Position numbers and translations under genes: made by a program | Shown: positions 1 through 7,136 of the stretch, piece after piece | Numbering within the stretch: position 1 is the stretch's first letter | Layout: each line of letters starts with the position of its first letter | The notes under the pieces: model-generated | What the model saw: the letters and a program-made list of their open reading frames with translations, nothing else | What the model was told of the DNA's origin: nothing | Database searches by the model: none | Source: an uncultured Eubacteriales bacterium | GTDB taxonomy: Bacteria > Bacillota > Clostridia > Christensenellales > Borkfalkiaceae | Reading direction: 5' to 3' | DNA: 9,269 bases | Assembly (NCBI GenBank): GCA_900549005.1 | Contig: URMT01000063.1 | Span: forward strand, 1-9,269

Positions 1-146
1 CGAACGGTGTCCGAGTTGTGCGGTTTATTTACCGCACGCACAACGAGGAGGTGGCGCGCAAAGCGCGACGGAAGGGTAGATTTTTAATTGCTATCCGCAT
101 TAACTTTATAAATATTATTCCTCATTTCAATGAAGAGGTTTTTATT
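1..146 (+). other. Region upstream of purD, no gene assigned
   Basis: All three forward frames are open at the left edge. One closes with TAG at 77-79, one with TAA at 85-87, and the third runs into purD. None of the short peptides resembles the end of a purine enzyme I know, so I assign no gene. There is a perfect 7-bp hairpin, GTGCGGT (18-24) with ACCGCAC (31-37) around a 6-base loop, and a second small one, CGCGC (55-59) with GCGCG (63-67), followed by a short T run at 80-84. These could be the end of a preceding gene or its terminator. From about 80 the sequence becomes AT-rich and looks like a leader for purD. I see no convincing -35/-10 pair, so purD may be reached by read-through. Confidence 0.4.
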
Positions 147-1427
147 ATGAACGTATTAGTAATTGGCAACGGCGGCAGAGAACACGCCATTCTGCTCGCG
201 CTTAAAAAGAGCAAGCGCGTTGAAAAACTCTATTGTATGAAGGGCAACGCGGGCACCGCGCAGATTGCAGAAAACGTAGACGTGGACTATATGAATATCC
301 CCGCCGTCGTCGAGTATGCAAAGGCTCACCCCGAAATCGACTATTACGTAGTCGCCCCCGACGACCCCCTCGCCATCGGCCTCGTCGACGCGCTCGAAGA
401 TATCGGCAAGCGCTGCTTCGGTCCCCGCAAAAATGCGGCAATAATCGAAGCGAGCAAGGCGTTTTCCAAAAATCTGATGAAAAAGTACGGCATACCCACC
501 GCCGAATCTGAAATTTTTGAAGATTACGAAAAGGCCCTCGCCTACCTGCGCGAAAAGGGCGCGCCCATAGTTTTGAAGGCCGACGGCCTCGCCCTCGGCA
601 AGGGCGTGCTCGTATGCAATACGCTCGAAGAGGCAGAAGAGGGCTTGAAGAGCATTATGCTCGACAAGGCCTTCGGCTCTGCGGGCAATAAAATAGTAAT
701 CGAAGAGTGTATGCGCGGCCTCAAATACACCCCCGGCGAAGAGGTATCCGTGCTCTCCTTTACCGACGGCAAAACAATCGTGCCTATGATAACCTCGTGC
801 GACCACAAGCGCGCGCTCGACGGCGACAAGGGCCTCAACACTGGCGGAATGGGCACCTTCTCGCCCTGCCCCTTCTGGACCAGGGAGCTGGAAGAAGAGG
901 TTATGAACACCATAATGATTCCCACAATGAACGCAATGAACGCCGAGGGCAGAACGTTCAAGGGCTGCCTGTACTTCGGCCTTATGCGCACAAACAAGGG
1001 TATGAAGGTGGTGGAATACAACTCCCGCTTCGGCGACCCCGAAACGCAGGTGGTCCTGCCTATGCTCAGAACCGACCTGATGGACATATTCGAAGCCGTT
1101 ACCGACGGCAGGCTCTCTGGTATAAAGATTGAGTGGGACGACGGCGCCTGCGTGTGCGTAGTGCTCGCCTCGGGCGGCTATCCTTCCCATTACGAAAAGG
1201 GCAAAGAAATTACCATAGGCGACGTAGGCGACTGCCAGATTGTGCACGCGGGAACGGCCGTAAAAGACGGTAAACTCGTAACAAACGGCGGCAGGGTGCT
1301 GGGCGTGGTTGCAAAGGGCGCCACAACAGACGAAGCCCGCGAAAAGGCGTATGCTGCGGCAAAGAACATAAGCTGGGACGGAATGTATTTCCGCCACGAC
1401 ATCGGCATAAAATACCGCGAGGGATGA
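147..1427 (+). CDS. purD: Phosphoribosylamine-glycine ligase (GAR synthetase)
   Basis: This cytoplasmic ATP-grasp enzyme joins phosphoribosylamine and glycine to give GAR, the second step of de novo purine synthesis. The 426-residue product has the usual family length. The N-terminal fold opens with GNGGREHA at residues 7-14. APDDPL (70-75) takes the place of the more familiar GPEAPL. The ATP-grasp part shows VLKADGLALGKGV (142-154), HKRALDGDKGLNTGGMGTFSP (220-240) and the metal-binding stretch YNSRFGDPETQVVLP (291-305). The C-terminal domain is complete up to residue 426. A few extra residues (around RGLKYTP, 190-196) sit before GEEVSVL compared with E. coli PurD. I chose the ATG at 147 because AAGAGG at 133-138 lies 8 bases before it and the GNGGREHA motif then sits at the normal place. 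The frame stays open upstream to an ATG at 18, but those 43 residues fit no PurD. A DUF4177-like gene starts 6 bases after the stop. Confidence 0.97.
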   Translation: MNVLVIGNGGREHAILLALKKSKRVEKLYCMKGNAGTAQIAENVDVDYMNIPAVVEYAKAHPEIDYYVVAPDDPLAIGLVDALEDIGKRCFGPRKNAAIIEASKAFSKNLMKKYGIPTAESEIFEDYEKALAYLREKGAPIVLKADGLALGKGVLVCNTLEEAEEGLKSIMLDKAFGSAGNKIVIEECMRGLKYTPGEEVSVLSFTDGKTIVPMITSCDHKRALDGDKGLNTGGMGTFSPCPFWTRELEEEVMNTIMIPTMNAMNAEGRTFKGCLYFGLMRTNKGMKVVEYNSRFGDPETQVVLPMLRTDLMDIFEAVTDGRLSGIKIEWDDGACVCVVLASGGYPSHYEKGKEITIGDVGDCQIVHAGTAVKDGKLVTNGGRVLGVVAKGATTDEAREKAYAAAKNISWDGMYFRHDIGIKYREG

Positions 1428-1433
1428 ACACAT

Positions 1434-1610
1434 ATGAAGGAATATAAAGTCGACGTTTTCGACGCAGGCTTCAAAACCAAAAAATCTTTTGAAGAGGCGT
1501 TTCAGAAGCTCATAGATGAGCGCGTGTCGCAGGGCTACGTTCTTCATTCGTTCAGCACCACTCTGGAAACCTGCACCGCAGTATTCGAACGCGAAAAAAA
1601 GAAAGACTGA
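1434..1610 (+). CDS. DUF4177-like small protein in the purine operon
   Basis: This is a 58-residue protein beginning MKEYKVDVFDAGF. The pattern is a short beta strand (EYKVDVF), a helix (SFEEAFQKLIDERVSQ), then GYVLHSFS and a final strand ending AVFEREK. It matches what I know of the DUF4177 family, small proteins with an N-terminal 'YKV' strand, a helix, a 'GW/GY-x-L' turn and a last strand ending in an 'ERE/KRE'-like motif. No catalytic residues are evident and no signal peptide or membrane segment is present. GAGGG at 1419-1423, inside the end of purD, gives a ribosome site 10 bases before the ATG. It starts 6 bases after purD and ends 18 bases before purL, so it is surely co-transcribed with both. 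Its function is unknown; a structural or regulatory partner of a purine enzyme is only a guess. Codon use matches that of its neighbours. Confidence 0.85.
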   Translation: MKEYKVDVFDAGFKTKKSFEEAFQKLIDERVSQGYVLHSFSTTLETCTAVFEREKKKD

Positions 1611-1628
1611 GTTGCTTTCGGAGATAAT

Positions 1629-4600
1629 ATGATATACAGAATTTTCGTTGAAAAAAAAGATAATTTACAGGCAAAAAAGGTTCTCGAAGAGGCTAAGAGC
1701 CTGCTCGGGATAAAGGATATCGCCGACGTTCGCTATCTTCTCCGCTACGACGTTGAGGGTATGAGTGAAAGGGAGCTGGAAGAGGCCATTCCCGGCGTAT
1801 TTTCAGAACCGCCCGTAGACAACGTTTACAGGGAAACGGTGCAGTTCGGCGAAGGCTATTCGGTATTCGCAATCGCCTACCTCACCGGTCAGTACGACCA
1901 GCGTGCAGACAGCGCCGCCCAGTGCGTTCAGCTTCTCACGCAGAAGGAGCGCCCCCTCATCAAGTGCGCCCGCGTGTATGCGGTGAAGGGCGCCACGGCA
2001 GAGGAGGTGGAAAAGCTCAAAAAGCACCTCATCAACCCCGTCGAAAGCGAGGAAGTTTCGCTTGAAAAGCCCCAAACGCTTGTAACCGAGCACGTAGCCG
2101 CCCCCGATGTGGAGAGCGTGCACGGCTTCATATCGATGACAGACGAACAGGTCGCCGCCTACCACAAAAAGATGGGCTTTGCTATGTCGGTGGAAGACCT
2201 TGTGTTCGTGCGCGACTACTTTATATCCGAAAAGCGCGACCCCACCGAAACCGAACTCAAAGTAATAGATACATACTGGTCAGACCACTGCCGTCATACC
2301 ACGTTCGCAACCGAGATAACCGACGTGCAGATAAACAGCGAAAATCCCCGCGTGGGCGAGGCTTATAAGCTGTATAAAGACCTCTTTTCCGAACTTTACG
2401 CTGGCAGAACGGATAAGTACCCCTGCCTTATGGACATAGCCACCATAGGCGCCAAAAAGCTCAAAAAGGAGGGCAGGCTAAGTAACCTCGACGAATCGGA
2501 AGAGATAAACGCCTGCTCTGTGAACGTAGACGTGGAACTTGACGGCAAGCCCGAAAAGTACACCGTAATGTTCAAAAACGAAACGCACAACCACCCCACC
2601 GAAATCGAACCTTTCGGCGGCGCGGCAACCTGCCTGGGCGGCGCTATACGCGACCCCCTTTCGGGCCGCACGTACGTGTTGCAGTCAATGCGCATAACGG
2701 GCGCCGCAGACCCCACCGAACCGCTCGAAAACACCCTTGCGGGCAAGCTGCCCCAGCGCGTAATCACCACCACGGCGGCGGCGGGCTTTTCGTCATACGG
2801 CAACCAGATAGGCCTTGCCACGGGCCAGGTAGACGAAGTTTACCACCCCGGCTACAAGGCCAAGAGGCTGGAAACGGGCTTCGTAGTGGCGGGCGCAAAG
2901 TCTGATATGATTTACCGCGAGCGTCCCAAGGCGGGCGACGTAATCATACTTTTAGGAGGCGAAACTGGCCGCGACGGCTGCGGCGGCGCCACGGGTTCGT
3001 CCAAGGCGCACGACAAAAAGTCCGTCCAGACCTGCGGCGCCGAAGTTCAGAAGGGCAACGCCCTTACCGAGCGCAAGTTGCAGCGCCTTTTCCTCAATAA
3101 AGAGGCCACCCGCAAAATAAAGAAGTGCAACGACTTCGGCGCGGGTGGCGTATCCGTAGCCATAGGCGAACTTTCAGACGGCGTCGAAATTCAGCTCGAC
3201 CTCGTTCCCAAGAAGTACGAGGGCCTTTCGGGTACCGAACTCGCCATCTCGGAATCGCAGGAGAGAATGGCGGTGGTAGTTGCAAAGGAGGACGCCGAGG
3301 CGTTCATCAGGCTCGCCGCAGAAGAAAATCTTGCCGCCACGCCCGTTGCAAAGGTGACGGCGGACAGGCGTATGCGTATGTTCCACCGCGGCAGGGCAAT
3401 CGTAGATATCTCGCGCGACTTTCTCGACACCAACGGCGTAAAGCAGCGCACCCCCGCAGAGATTGACGAAAAGGTAACCGCCTTCTTTGATAAGCCCGCC
3501 GTAACCGACTTCAAAAAACAGCTTGCGGCCACCCTTTCAGACCTCAACGTCTGCTCCAAGAAGGGCCTTTCAGAGATGTTCGACTCTACCATAGGCGCAA
3601 AGTCCGTATATATGCCCTTCGGCGGCAAAAACCAGCTCACCCCCGTAACCGCGATGGCGGCAAAAATAGTGGGAGGGGAAACCGACGACTGCACTGTATC
3701 CGCCTACGGCTACAACCCCGCGCTTATGTCAACTTCGCCCTTCACGGGCGCGATATACTCCATCGTCACCTCCGTCGCAAAGGTAGTTGCCGCGGGCGCC
3801 GATATGGACGATATCCGCCTCACATTACAGGAATTCTTTATGCGCCTGCGCGACGATAAAAAGCGTTGGGGCGTTCCCCTTTCGGCGCTTCTGGGCGCGC
3901 TGTACGCGCAGATAAATCTCGGCCTTGCGGCAATCGGCGGCAAGGACTCTATGAGCGGTTCATTCGAGGATATAGACGTGCCTCCCACGCTCATCTCCTT
4001 TGCAATAGCCCCCGCAAAGGCTTCAAAACTCATCACCAACGTGCCCGAAAGGGCGGGCGAAAAGCTGTGGCTTCTTCCTATGAAGAAAGACGCGGCCTTC
4101 ATACCCGATTTTACCTACCTCAAAAAGCTGTATGCGGCCGTTCATTCGGGCATATGTGCGGGTAAAATCAAACACGCAACGGTAATCGAACAGGGCGGCA
4201 TAGCCGCGGCGGTAGCAAAAAGCTGCTTCGGCAACGGCCTCGGTTTCGACTTTTCTCTCCCCGCAGACGAGCTGTTTACCGAACGTTACGGCGATATAAT
4301 AGTGTGCGCTGACGACATAGACGGCCTCGGCGCAGAGGGAGTGTATATCGGCAGCACGGCACAGGGCGGCTTTGCCTGCGGCGGCGAAGTTGCCGCATAC
4401 GGCGACGCGCTTAACGCCTACACCTCCAAGTTGAACGGAGTGTTCCCCGCAACCGCGCCCGCACAGGGCAAAATTCCCGACTGTGACTATCACGGCGAAA
4501 GGTATAAAAACATTGCCGTAAAGGTTGCAAAGCCCCGCGTGTTCATACCCGCCTTCCCCGGTACCAACTGCGAGCTGGATACAGAGCGCAAGTTCAGGCT

Positions 4601-5327
4601 TGCGGGCGCCGAAACTGAAATTCTGGTAATACGCAACCGCAGTCCCAAAGATATCGAAGAGAGCGTTCAGGCCATAATCAAAGCCATAGAGCGCGCAAAC
4701 ATAATCGCCTTCCCCGGCGGCTTCTCGGGCGGCGACGAACCCGACGGCTCGGGCAAGTTTATTGCAACAACATTCAAAAACCCCGCCGTGTCGGAAAAGA
4801 TTGCCGACCTGCTTGAAAGGCGCGACGGCCTCATCCTCGGCATATGCAACGGCTTCCAGGCGCTCATAAAGCTCGGGCTGGTGCCCTATGGCAAGGTAAG
4901 TCCTCTCACATCAGGCTCGCCCACGCTCACGTTCAACAACATATCCCGCCACGTGTCCACGCTCGTGGATATAAGGGTAGCTTCCGTAAAGAGCCCCTGG
5001 CTTGCGGCCTGCAAGGTGGGCGATGTATACACCGTTCCCGTATCGCACGGCGAAGGTAAGCTGATAGCTCCCGCCGCCGAGCTTGAAAAGATGCGCGCAA
5101 ACGGACAGATTGCCACGCAGTACTGCGATATGAACGGCAGACCCACAATGGTCAGCCCTTACAACCCCAACGGCAGTATGTGGGCGATAGAGGGCATAAC
5201 CTCTCCCGACGGCAGGGTATTCGGCAAGATGGGCCATTCCGAGCGCACGGGCGAAAATCTTTATAAGAACTGCTGTGGCAATTTTGATATGAAGATTTTT
5301 GAAAGCGGCGTAAAATACTTCAAGTAA
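1629..5327 (+). CDS. purL: Phosphoribosylformylglycinamidine synthase, single-chain (PurS-PurL-PurQ fused)
   Basis: This enzyme converts FGAR, glutamine and ATP to FGAM in the cytoplasm, the fourth purine step. At 1232 residues it is the single-chain form found in many Clostridia, shorter than the roughly 1300-residue E. coli protein. The N-terminal ~70 residues look like PurS. A linker region follows and holds TYWSDHCRHTTF (215-226). The first synthetase half has FKNETHNHPTEIEPFGGAATCLGG (315-338) and NDFGAGGVSVAIGEL (501-515). The second half has NPALMSTSPFTGA (696-708) and GLAAIGGKDSMSG (765-777). The C-terminal glutaminase starts with FIPAFPGTNCELD (972-984). Its likely triad is Cys1073 in GICNGFQ, His1140 in VSHGEGK and Glu1142. 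No frameshift or missing motif is seen. The ATG follows GGAG (1620-1623) by 5 bases. A strong hairpin terminator lies 30 bases after the stop. Because the glutaminase is built in, no separate purQ or purS is needed. Confidence 0.97.
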   Translation: MIYRIFVEKKDNLQAKKVLEEAKSLLGIKDIADVRYLLRYDVEGMSERELEEAIPGVFSEPPVDNVYRETVQFGEGYSVFAIAYLTGQYDQRADSAAQCVQLLTQKERPLIKCARVYAVKGATAEEVEKLKKHLINPVESEEVSLEKPQTLVTEHVAAPDVESVHGFISMTDEQVAAYHKKMGFAMSVEDLVFVRDYFISEKRDPTETELKVIDTYWSDHCRHTTFATEITDVQINSENPRVGEAYKLYKDLFSELYAGRTDKYPCLMDIATIGAKKLKKEGRLSNLDESEEINACSVNVDVELDGKPEKYTVMFKNETHNHPTEIEPFGGAATCLGGAIRDPLSGRTYVLQSMRITGAADPTEPLENTLAGKLPQRVITTTAAAGFSSYGNQIGLATGQVDEVYHPGYKAKRLETGFVVAGAKSDMIYRERPKAGDVIILLGGETGRDGCGGATGSSKAHDKKSVQTCGAEVQKGNALTERKLQRLFLNKEATRKIKKCNDFGAGGVSVAIGELSDGVEIQLDLVPKKYEGLSGTELAISESQERMAVVVAKEDAEAFIRLAAEENLAATPVAKVTADRRMRMFHRGRAIVDISRDFLDTNGVKQRTPAEIDEKVTAFFDKPAVTDFKKQLAATLSDLNVCSKKGLSEMFDSTIGAKSVYMPFGGKNQLTPVTAMAAKIVGGETDDCTVSAYGYNPALMSTSPFTGAIYSIVTSVAKVVAAGADMDDIRLTLQEFFMRLRDDKKRWGVPLSALLGALYAQINLGLAAIGGKDSMSGSFEDIDVPPTLISFAIAPAKASKLITNVPERAGEKLWLLPMKKDAAFIPDFTYLKKLYAAVHSGICAGKIKHATVIEQGGIAAAVAKSCFGNGLGFDFSLPADELFTERYGDIIVCADDIDGLGAEGVYIGSTAQGGFACGGEVAAYGDALNAYTSKLNGVFPATAPAQGKIPDCDYHGERYKNIAVKVAKPRVFIPAFPGTNCELDTERKFRLAGAETEILVIRNRSPKDIEESVQAIIKAIERANIIAFPGGFSGGDEPDGSGKFIATTFKNPAVSEKIADLLERRDGLILGICNGFQALIKLGLVPYGKVSPLTSGSPTLTFNNISRHVSTLVDIRVASVKSPWLAACKVGDVYTVPVSHGEGKLIAPAAELEKMRANGQIATQYCDMNGRPTMVSPYNPNGSMWAIEGITSPDGRVFGKMGHSERTGENLYKNCCGNFDMKIFESGVKYFK

Positions 5328-5356
5328 TTTATAACTGAATATTTTATATAAAAACT

Positions 5357-5390
5357 AAGGACATCCGTTTTTCGGATGTCCTTGTTGTTT
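5357..5390 (+). terminator. Intrinsic terminator of the purine operon
   Basis: A perfect 11-bp stem, AAGGACATCCG (5357-5367) with CGGATGTCCTT (5373-5383), encloses a loop of five T and is followed by the T-rich stretch GTTGTTT. It lies 30 bases after the purL stop and should end the operon. In reverse the stem is followed by AGTTTTTAT, so it may also stop leftward transcription that passes the terminator at 5926-5963. Confidence 0.92.
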
Positions 5391-5431
5391 GTGCGGTGTC
5401 AAATTATATCGGTTATCGGTGACTGTTAAAC

Positions 5432-5460
5432 TTGCATTTCTGCTGTTTTTAACATATAAT
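5432..5460 (+). promoter_or_regulatory. Promoter of the two-gene AT-rich unit
   Basis: TTGCAT at 5432-5437 and TATAAT at 5455-5460 are separated by 17 bases, a good match to the housekeeping sigma factor consensus. Transcription would start near 5467, leaving a leader of about 39 bases before the 87-residue gene. This makes the small genes independent of the purine operon. Confidence 0.7.
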
Positions 5461-5505
5461 AATGTAAACGGGTTATTATTTAAAGTAGAGTGAAAGGAGT
5501 TATTT

Positions 5506-5769
5506 ATGAAAAAAGTAGATTATCTTGTAACGGCTAAATGTGAAGCTTTGTATGAATACGCAAATTCTGTTATGGCAAAGTATGAAGATTATCTTGATTC
5601 GGAATCGGCTTTGGATTGCATAAAAAATATTTATGACGATTTGTGTGATTATAACACTAAAATTTTACTCTGCGACAGTATTGAACGATATGAGTTATTA
5701 CTAAAAAATATAAAGGAATTTGATTTAATAATTAAACACGTTTCAGATTCTGTAATGTCGGGTGTTTGA
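5506..5769 (+). CDS. Hypothetical small acidic protein, 87 aa
   Basis: I do not recognise this protein. It has AAAGGAG at 5493-5499, 6 bases before the ATG, and its own promoter, so it is probably real. The sequence looks all-helical and is acidic by count (17 Asp/Glu against 10 Lys/Arg), with four cysteines (12, 38, 47, 56) that are not in a CxxC pattern. It has no signal peptide and no membrane segment. The helices YEYANSVMAKYEDYLD and ERYELLLKNIKEFDLIIKHV have hydrophobic residues at a spacing that would suit a helical bundle or an oligomer. It is much richer in A and T than the purine genes (17 G/C in the 60 bases 5641-5700). The next gene begins 2 bases after its stop, so the two are probably translationally coupled. 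An antitoxin-like or immunity-like role is possible from size and layout, but nothing in the sequence proves it. Confidence 0.7.
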   Translation: MKKVDYLVTAKCEALYEYANSVMAKYEDYLDSESALDCIKNIYDDLCDYNTKILLCDSIERYELLLKNIKEFDLIIKHVSDSVMSGV

Positions 5770-5771
5770 TT

Positions 5772-5924
5772 ATGAACTATTCGGAAGCTGAGTTCGACAA
5801 AGCATATGCGAGAATAATTCACAGAATTTGTAAGTCAAAATCACCTGATTTAGCCAAATACATATTGGAATCTTCAATTAAATTTGCTTATGCAAAATCA
5901 AGAGTTGAGAAATTAAATAAATAA
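5772..5924 (+). CDS. Hypothetical small basic protein, 50 aa
   Basis: This is a short protein, MNYSEAEFDKAYARIIHRIC at its start, that I cannot assign to a family. It is basic by count (11 Lys/Arg plus one His against 6 Asp/Glu) and looks helical throughout, with no membrane segment or signal peptide. Its ATG lies 2 bases after the stop of the 87-residue acidic protein, and no good ribosome site of its own is visible, so it probably depends on coupling to the upstream gene. The terminator begins 1 base after its stop. The close packing of promoter, two small genes and terminator supports a real gene rather than a chance frame. An acidic protein followed by a coupled basic one invites the idea of a partner pair, but this is inference only. 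Confidence 0.6.
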   Translation: MNYSEAEFDKAYARIIHRICKSKSPDLAKYILESSIKFAYAKSRVEKLNK

Positions 5925-5925
5925 C

Positions 5926-5963
5926 AAAAGCAGAGAATATCTATGTTGATGTTCTCTGCTTTT
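5926..5963. terminator. Bidirectional intrinsic terminator between the small genes and birA
   Basis: AAAAGCAGAGAA (5926-5937) pairs perfectly with TTCTCTGCTTTT (5952-5963). A G-U pair and ATC/GAT extend the stem inward to about 16 bp around the loop TATGTT (5942-5947). Rightward, the 3' arm itself ends in TTTT, and a further T-rich stretch follows up to 5976. Leftward, the stem is followed by GTTATTTATTT. It should end the small-gene transcript and also the birA transcript that arrives from the right. Confidence 0.9.
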
Positions 5964-5979
5964 TAGTATATTTTTTGGG

Positions 5980-6104
5980 ACGGCGACACGCAGACAATAG
6001 ATGATTTACCGTAATCGGAAATGTTACGCTCGGGCATTTATAGCTTTGCATTTGTAAAACTGTCTGCACGAAAGGGGTACGGCGACACGCCGTTAATAAA
6101 TGCC
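5980..6104. repeat. Repeat-rich structured segment at the birA 3' end
   Basis: The 12-mer ACGGCGACACGC occurs twice in the same direction, at 5980-5991 and 6079-6090. The second copy is part of a perfect hairpin ACGGCG-ACA-CGCCGT (6079-6093) that touches the birA stop codon. GCAGACA (5990-5996) is inverted as TGTCTGC (6061-6067), and GGCATTTAT (6033-6041) is inverted as ATAAATGCC (6096-6104), the latter inside the last birA codons. CGTAA (6010-6014) with TTACG (6024-6028) is another small stem. No open frame or known element is recognised here. Confidence 0.6.
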
Positions 6105-7061
6105 TTGTACGGTGACTTCGCCTGAATTGATAAGTTTGGTGGTTTTGTCGGGGAGCTCTGCAATAAGCTCGCCGTCAGGGTTTACTCCCACAGCTTTTGC
6201 GGTAACGGACTTTCCGTTTTTGGTGAATGTTATATCTCTGCCGACTGTTGCGCAAAGGCTTGTGTATTCCTTTAATGCGACAGGGGAAAGCTTTAAATCG
6301 TTTTTGATGAATTCCTCTTCAATGTGGTTAAGCACACAGGCAAAGAATTTGTTCTTGTCAAAATGACCGCCTGTTGCAAGATAAATTGAAGTTGCCTTTT
6401 CCTTTATGTCATCGGGAAAATCCTGAGTATCGGCATTGATTCCGATGCCTGTAATTACATATTCTACGGCGTCAAATTCGGCACTCATTTCGGTTAAAAT
6501 ACCGACAAGCTTTTTCTTGCCGATGATGATATCGTTCGGCCATTTTATACGGCAGTCAAGTCCCGTGAATTCTCTGATTGCCTTGCAGACCGCAAGACCT
6601 GCAAGAGGGGTGATTGACGATACCTCTGACGGGGCAATCTTTGGTCTTAACAAAAACGAAAAGGTGATGCTGTCATCTTTTTTTGCTTTCCAAACTCTGC
6701 CGAGTCTGCCCTTGCCCTGAGTTTGTTCTCTGGCAACGGCAACCGTGCCGTTTTCGCAACCGTCTGCACCCAGCTTTTTGAGGTAATCGTTTGTTGAACC
6801 AACCTCGTCAAGGACGATGAGGTTTTTACCGATTACGGAGGTTTTCAGGTATTTTTCGATTGCAGGCTCGTTGAGGTGTGGGGGATAGGCAACAAGGCGG
6901 TATCCACGGTTTGTTACAGAGTCAATTGTGTAACCCTGCTCTTTAAGTCCGTTGATTGCTTTCCATACTGCCTGTCTTGACACACCAAGCTGTTCGGAAA
7001 TTTCACTGCCCGAAACATAGCCGTCTGTTTTTGTTAAAAGTTCAATAATTTTCTTTTGCAT
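6093..7061 (-). CDS. birA: Biotin-protein ligase / biotin operon repressor
   Basis: BirA makes biotinyl-AMP and transfers biotin to carrier proteins of carboxylases; the forms with an N-terminal helix-turn-helix also repress biotin genes. The 322-residue protein has that domain: residues 3-58 carry GSEISEQLGVSRQAVWKAINGLKEQG (18-43) and the wing NRGYRL (51-56). The ligase part follows with DEVGSTNDYLK (85-95), the biotinyl-AMP loop REQTQGKGRLGR (111-122) and KWPNDIIIGKKKLVGIL (173-189). The C-terminal SH3-like domain ends at GEVTVQGIY. Lys117 replaces the Arg of the E. coli GRGRRG loop, as in other Gram-positive members. The ATG at 7061-7059 is the natural start; the only ribosome-site candidate is a weak GGTGAT close to it. 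A terminator lies upstream of the gene, so birA may be expressed from read-through or a weak promoter. I found no BirA-type operator in the window. Confidence 0.96.
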   Translation of the reverse strand: MQKKIIELLTKTDGYVSGSEISEQLGVSRQAVWKAINGLKEQGYTIDSVTNRGYRLVAYPPHLNEPAIEKYLKTSVIGKNLIVLDEVGSTNDYLKKLGADGCENGTVAVAREQTQGKGRLGRVWKAKKDDSITFSFLLRPKIAPSEVSSITPLAGLAVCKAIREFTGLDCRIKWPNDIIIGKKKLVGILTEMSAEFDAVEYVITGIGINADTQDFPDDIKEKATSIYLATGGHFDKNKFFACVLNHIEEEFIKNDLKLSPVALKEYTSLCATVGRDITFTKNGKSVTAKAVGVNPDGELIAELPDKTTKLINSGEVTVQGIY

Positions 7062-7085
7062 AACATCACCGATTTTAAAATTTAA

Positions 7086-7123
7086 TGAAAAAATTACGGA
7101 CGATTCTAAACAAAATCGCCCGT
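7086..7123 (-). terminator. Terminator between the ECF gene and birA
   Basis: On the minus strand ACGGGCGATT (7123-7114) pairs with AATCGTCCGT (7105-7096), including one G-U pair, around an 8-base loop, and a run of six T follows (7093-7088). On the plus strand the same position would be an A-C mismatch, so the element is built for leftward transcription. It lies 13 bases after the stop of the ECF gene and 34 bases before birA, and suggests that birA gets only reduced read-through. Confidence 0.8.
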
Positions 7124-7136
7124 TTTTGAATGTTAA

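Noticed and set aside
18..146. A 43-residue N-terminal extension of PurD from an ATG at 18
   Set aside because: The extra residues match no PurD, cross the hairpin and the AT-rich leader, and the ATG at 147 has a good ribosome site and the normal start of the fold.
156..1547. A 463-residue open frame on the minus strand across purD
   Set aside because: It lies entirely over purD and the next gene, has low-complexity Ala/Val/His-rich content typical of the antisense of GC-rich genes, and shows no motif or ribosome site.
3191..3694. Minus-strand frame of 167 codons inside purL, with other frames near 542-1087, 2396-2821 and 4023-4493
   Set aside because: These are shadows of GC-rich coding sequence with no recognisable motifs and no separate signals.
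7062..7136. BirA operator in front of the ECF gene or birA
   Set aside because: I looked for paired TTGTTAAC- or TTGTAAAC-type half sites upstream of both genes and found only single partial matches, for example TTGTAAAT near 7810, without an inverted partner.
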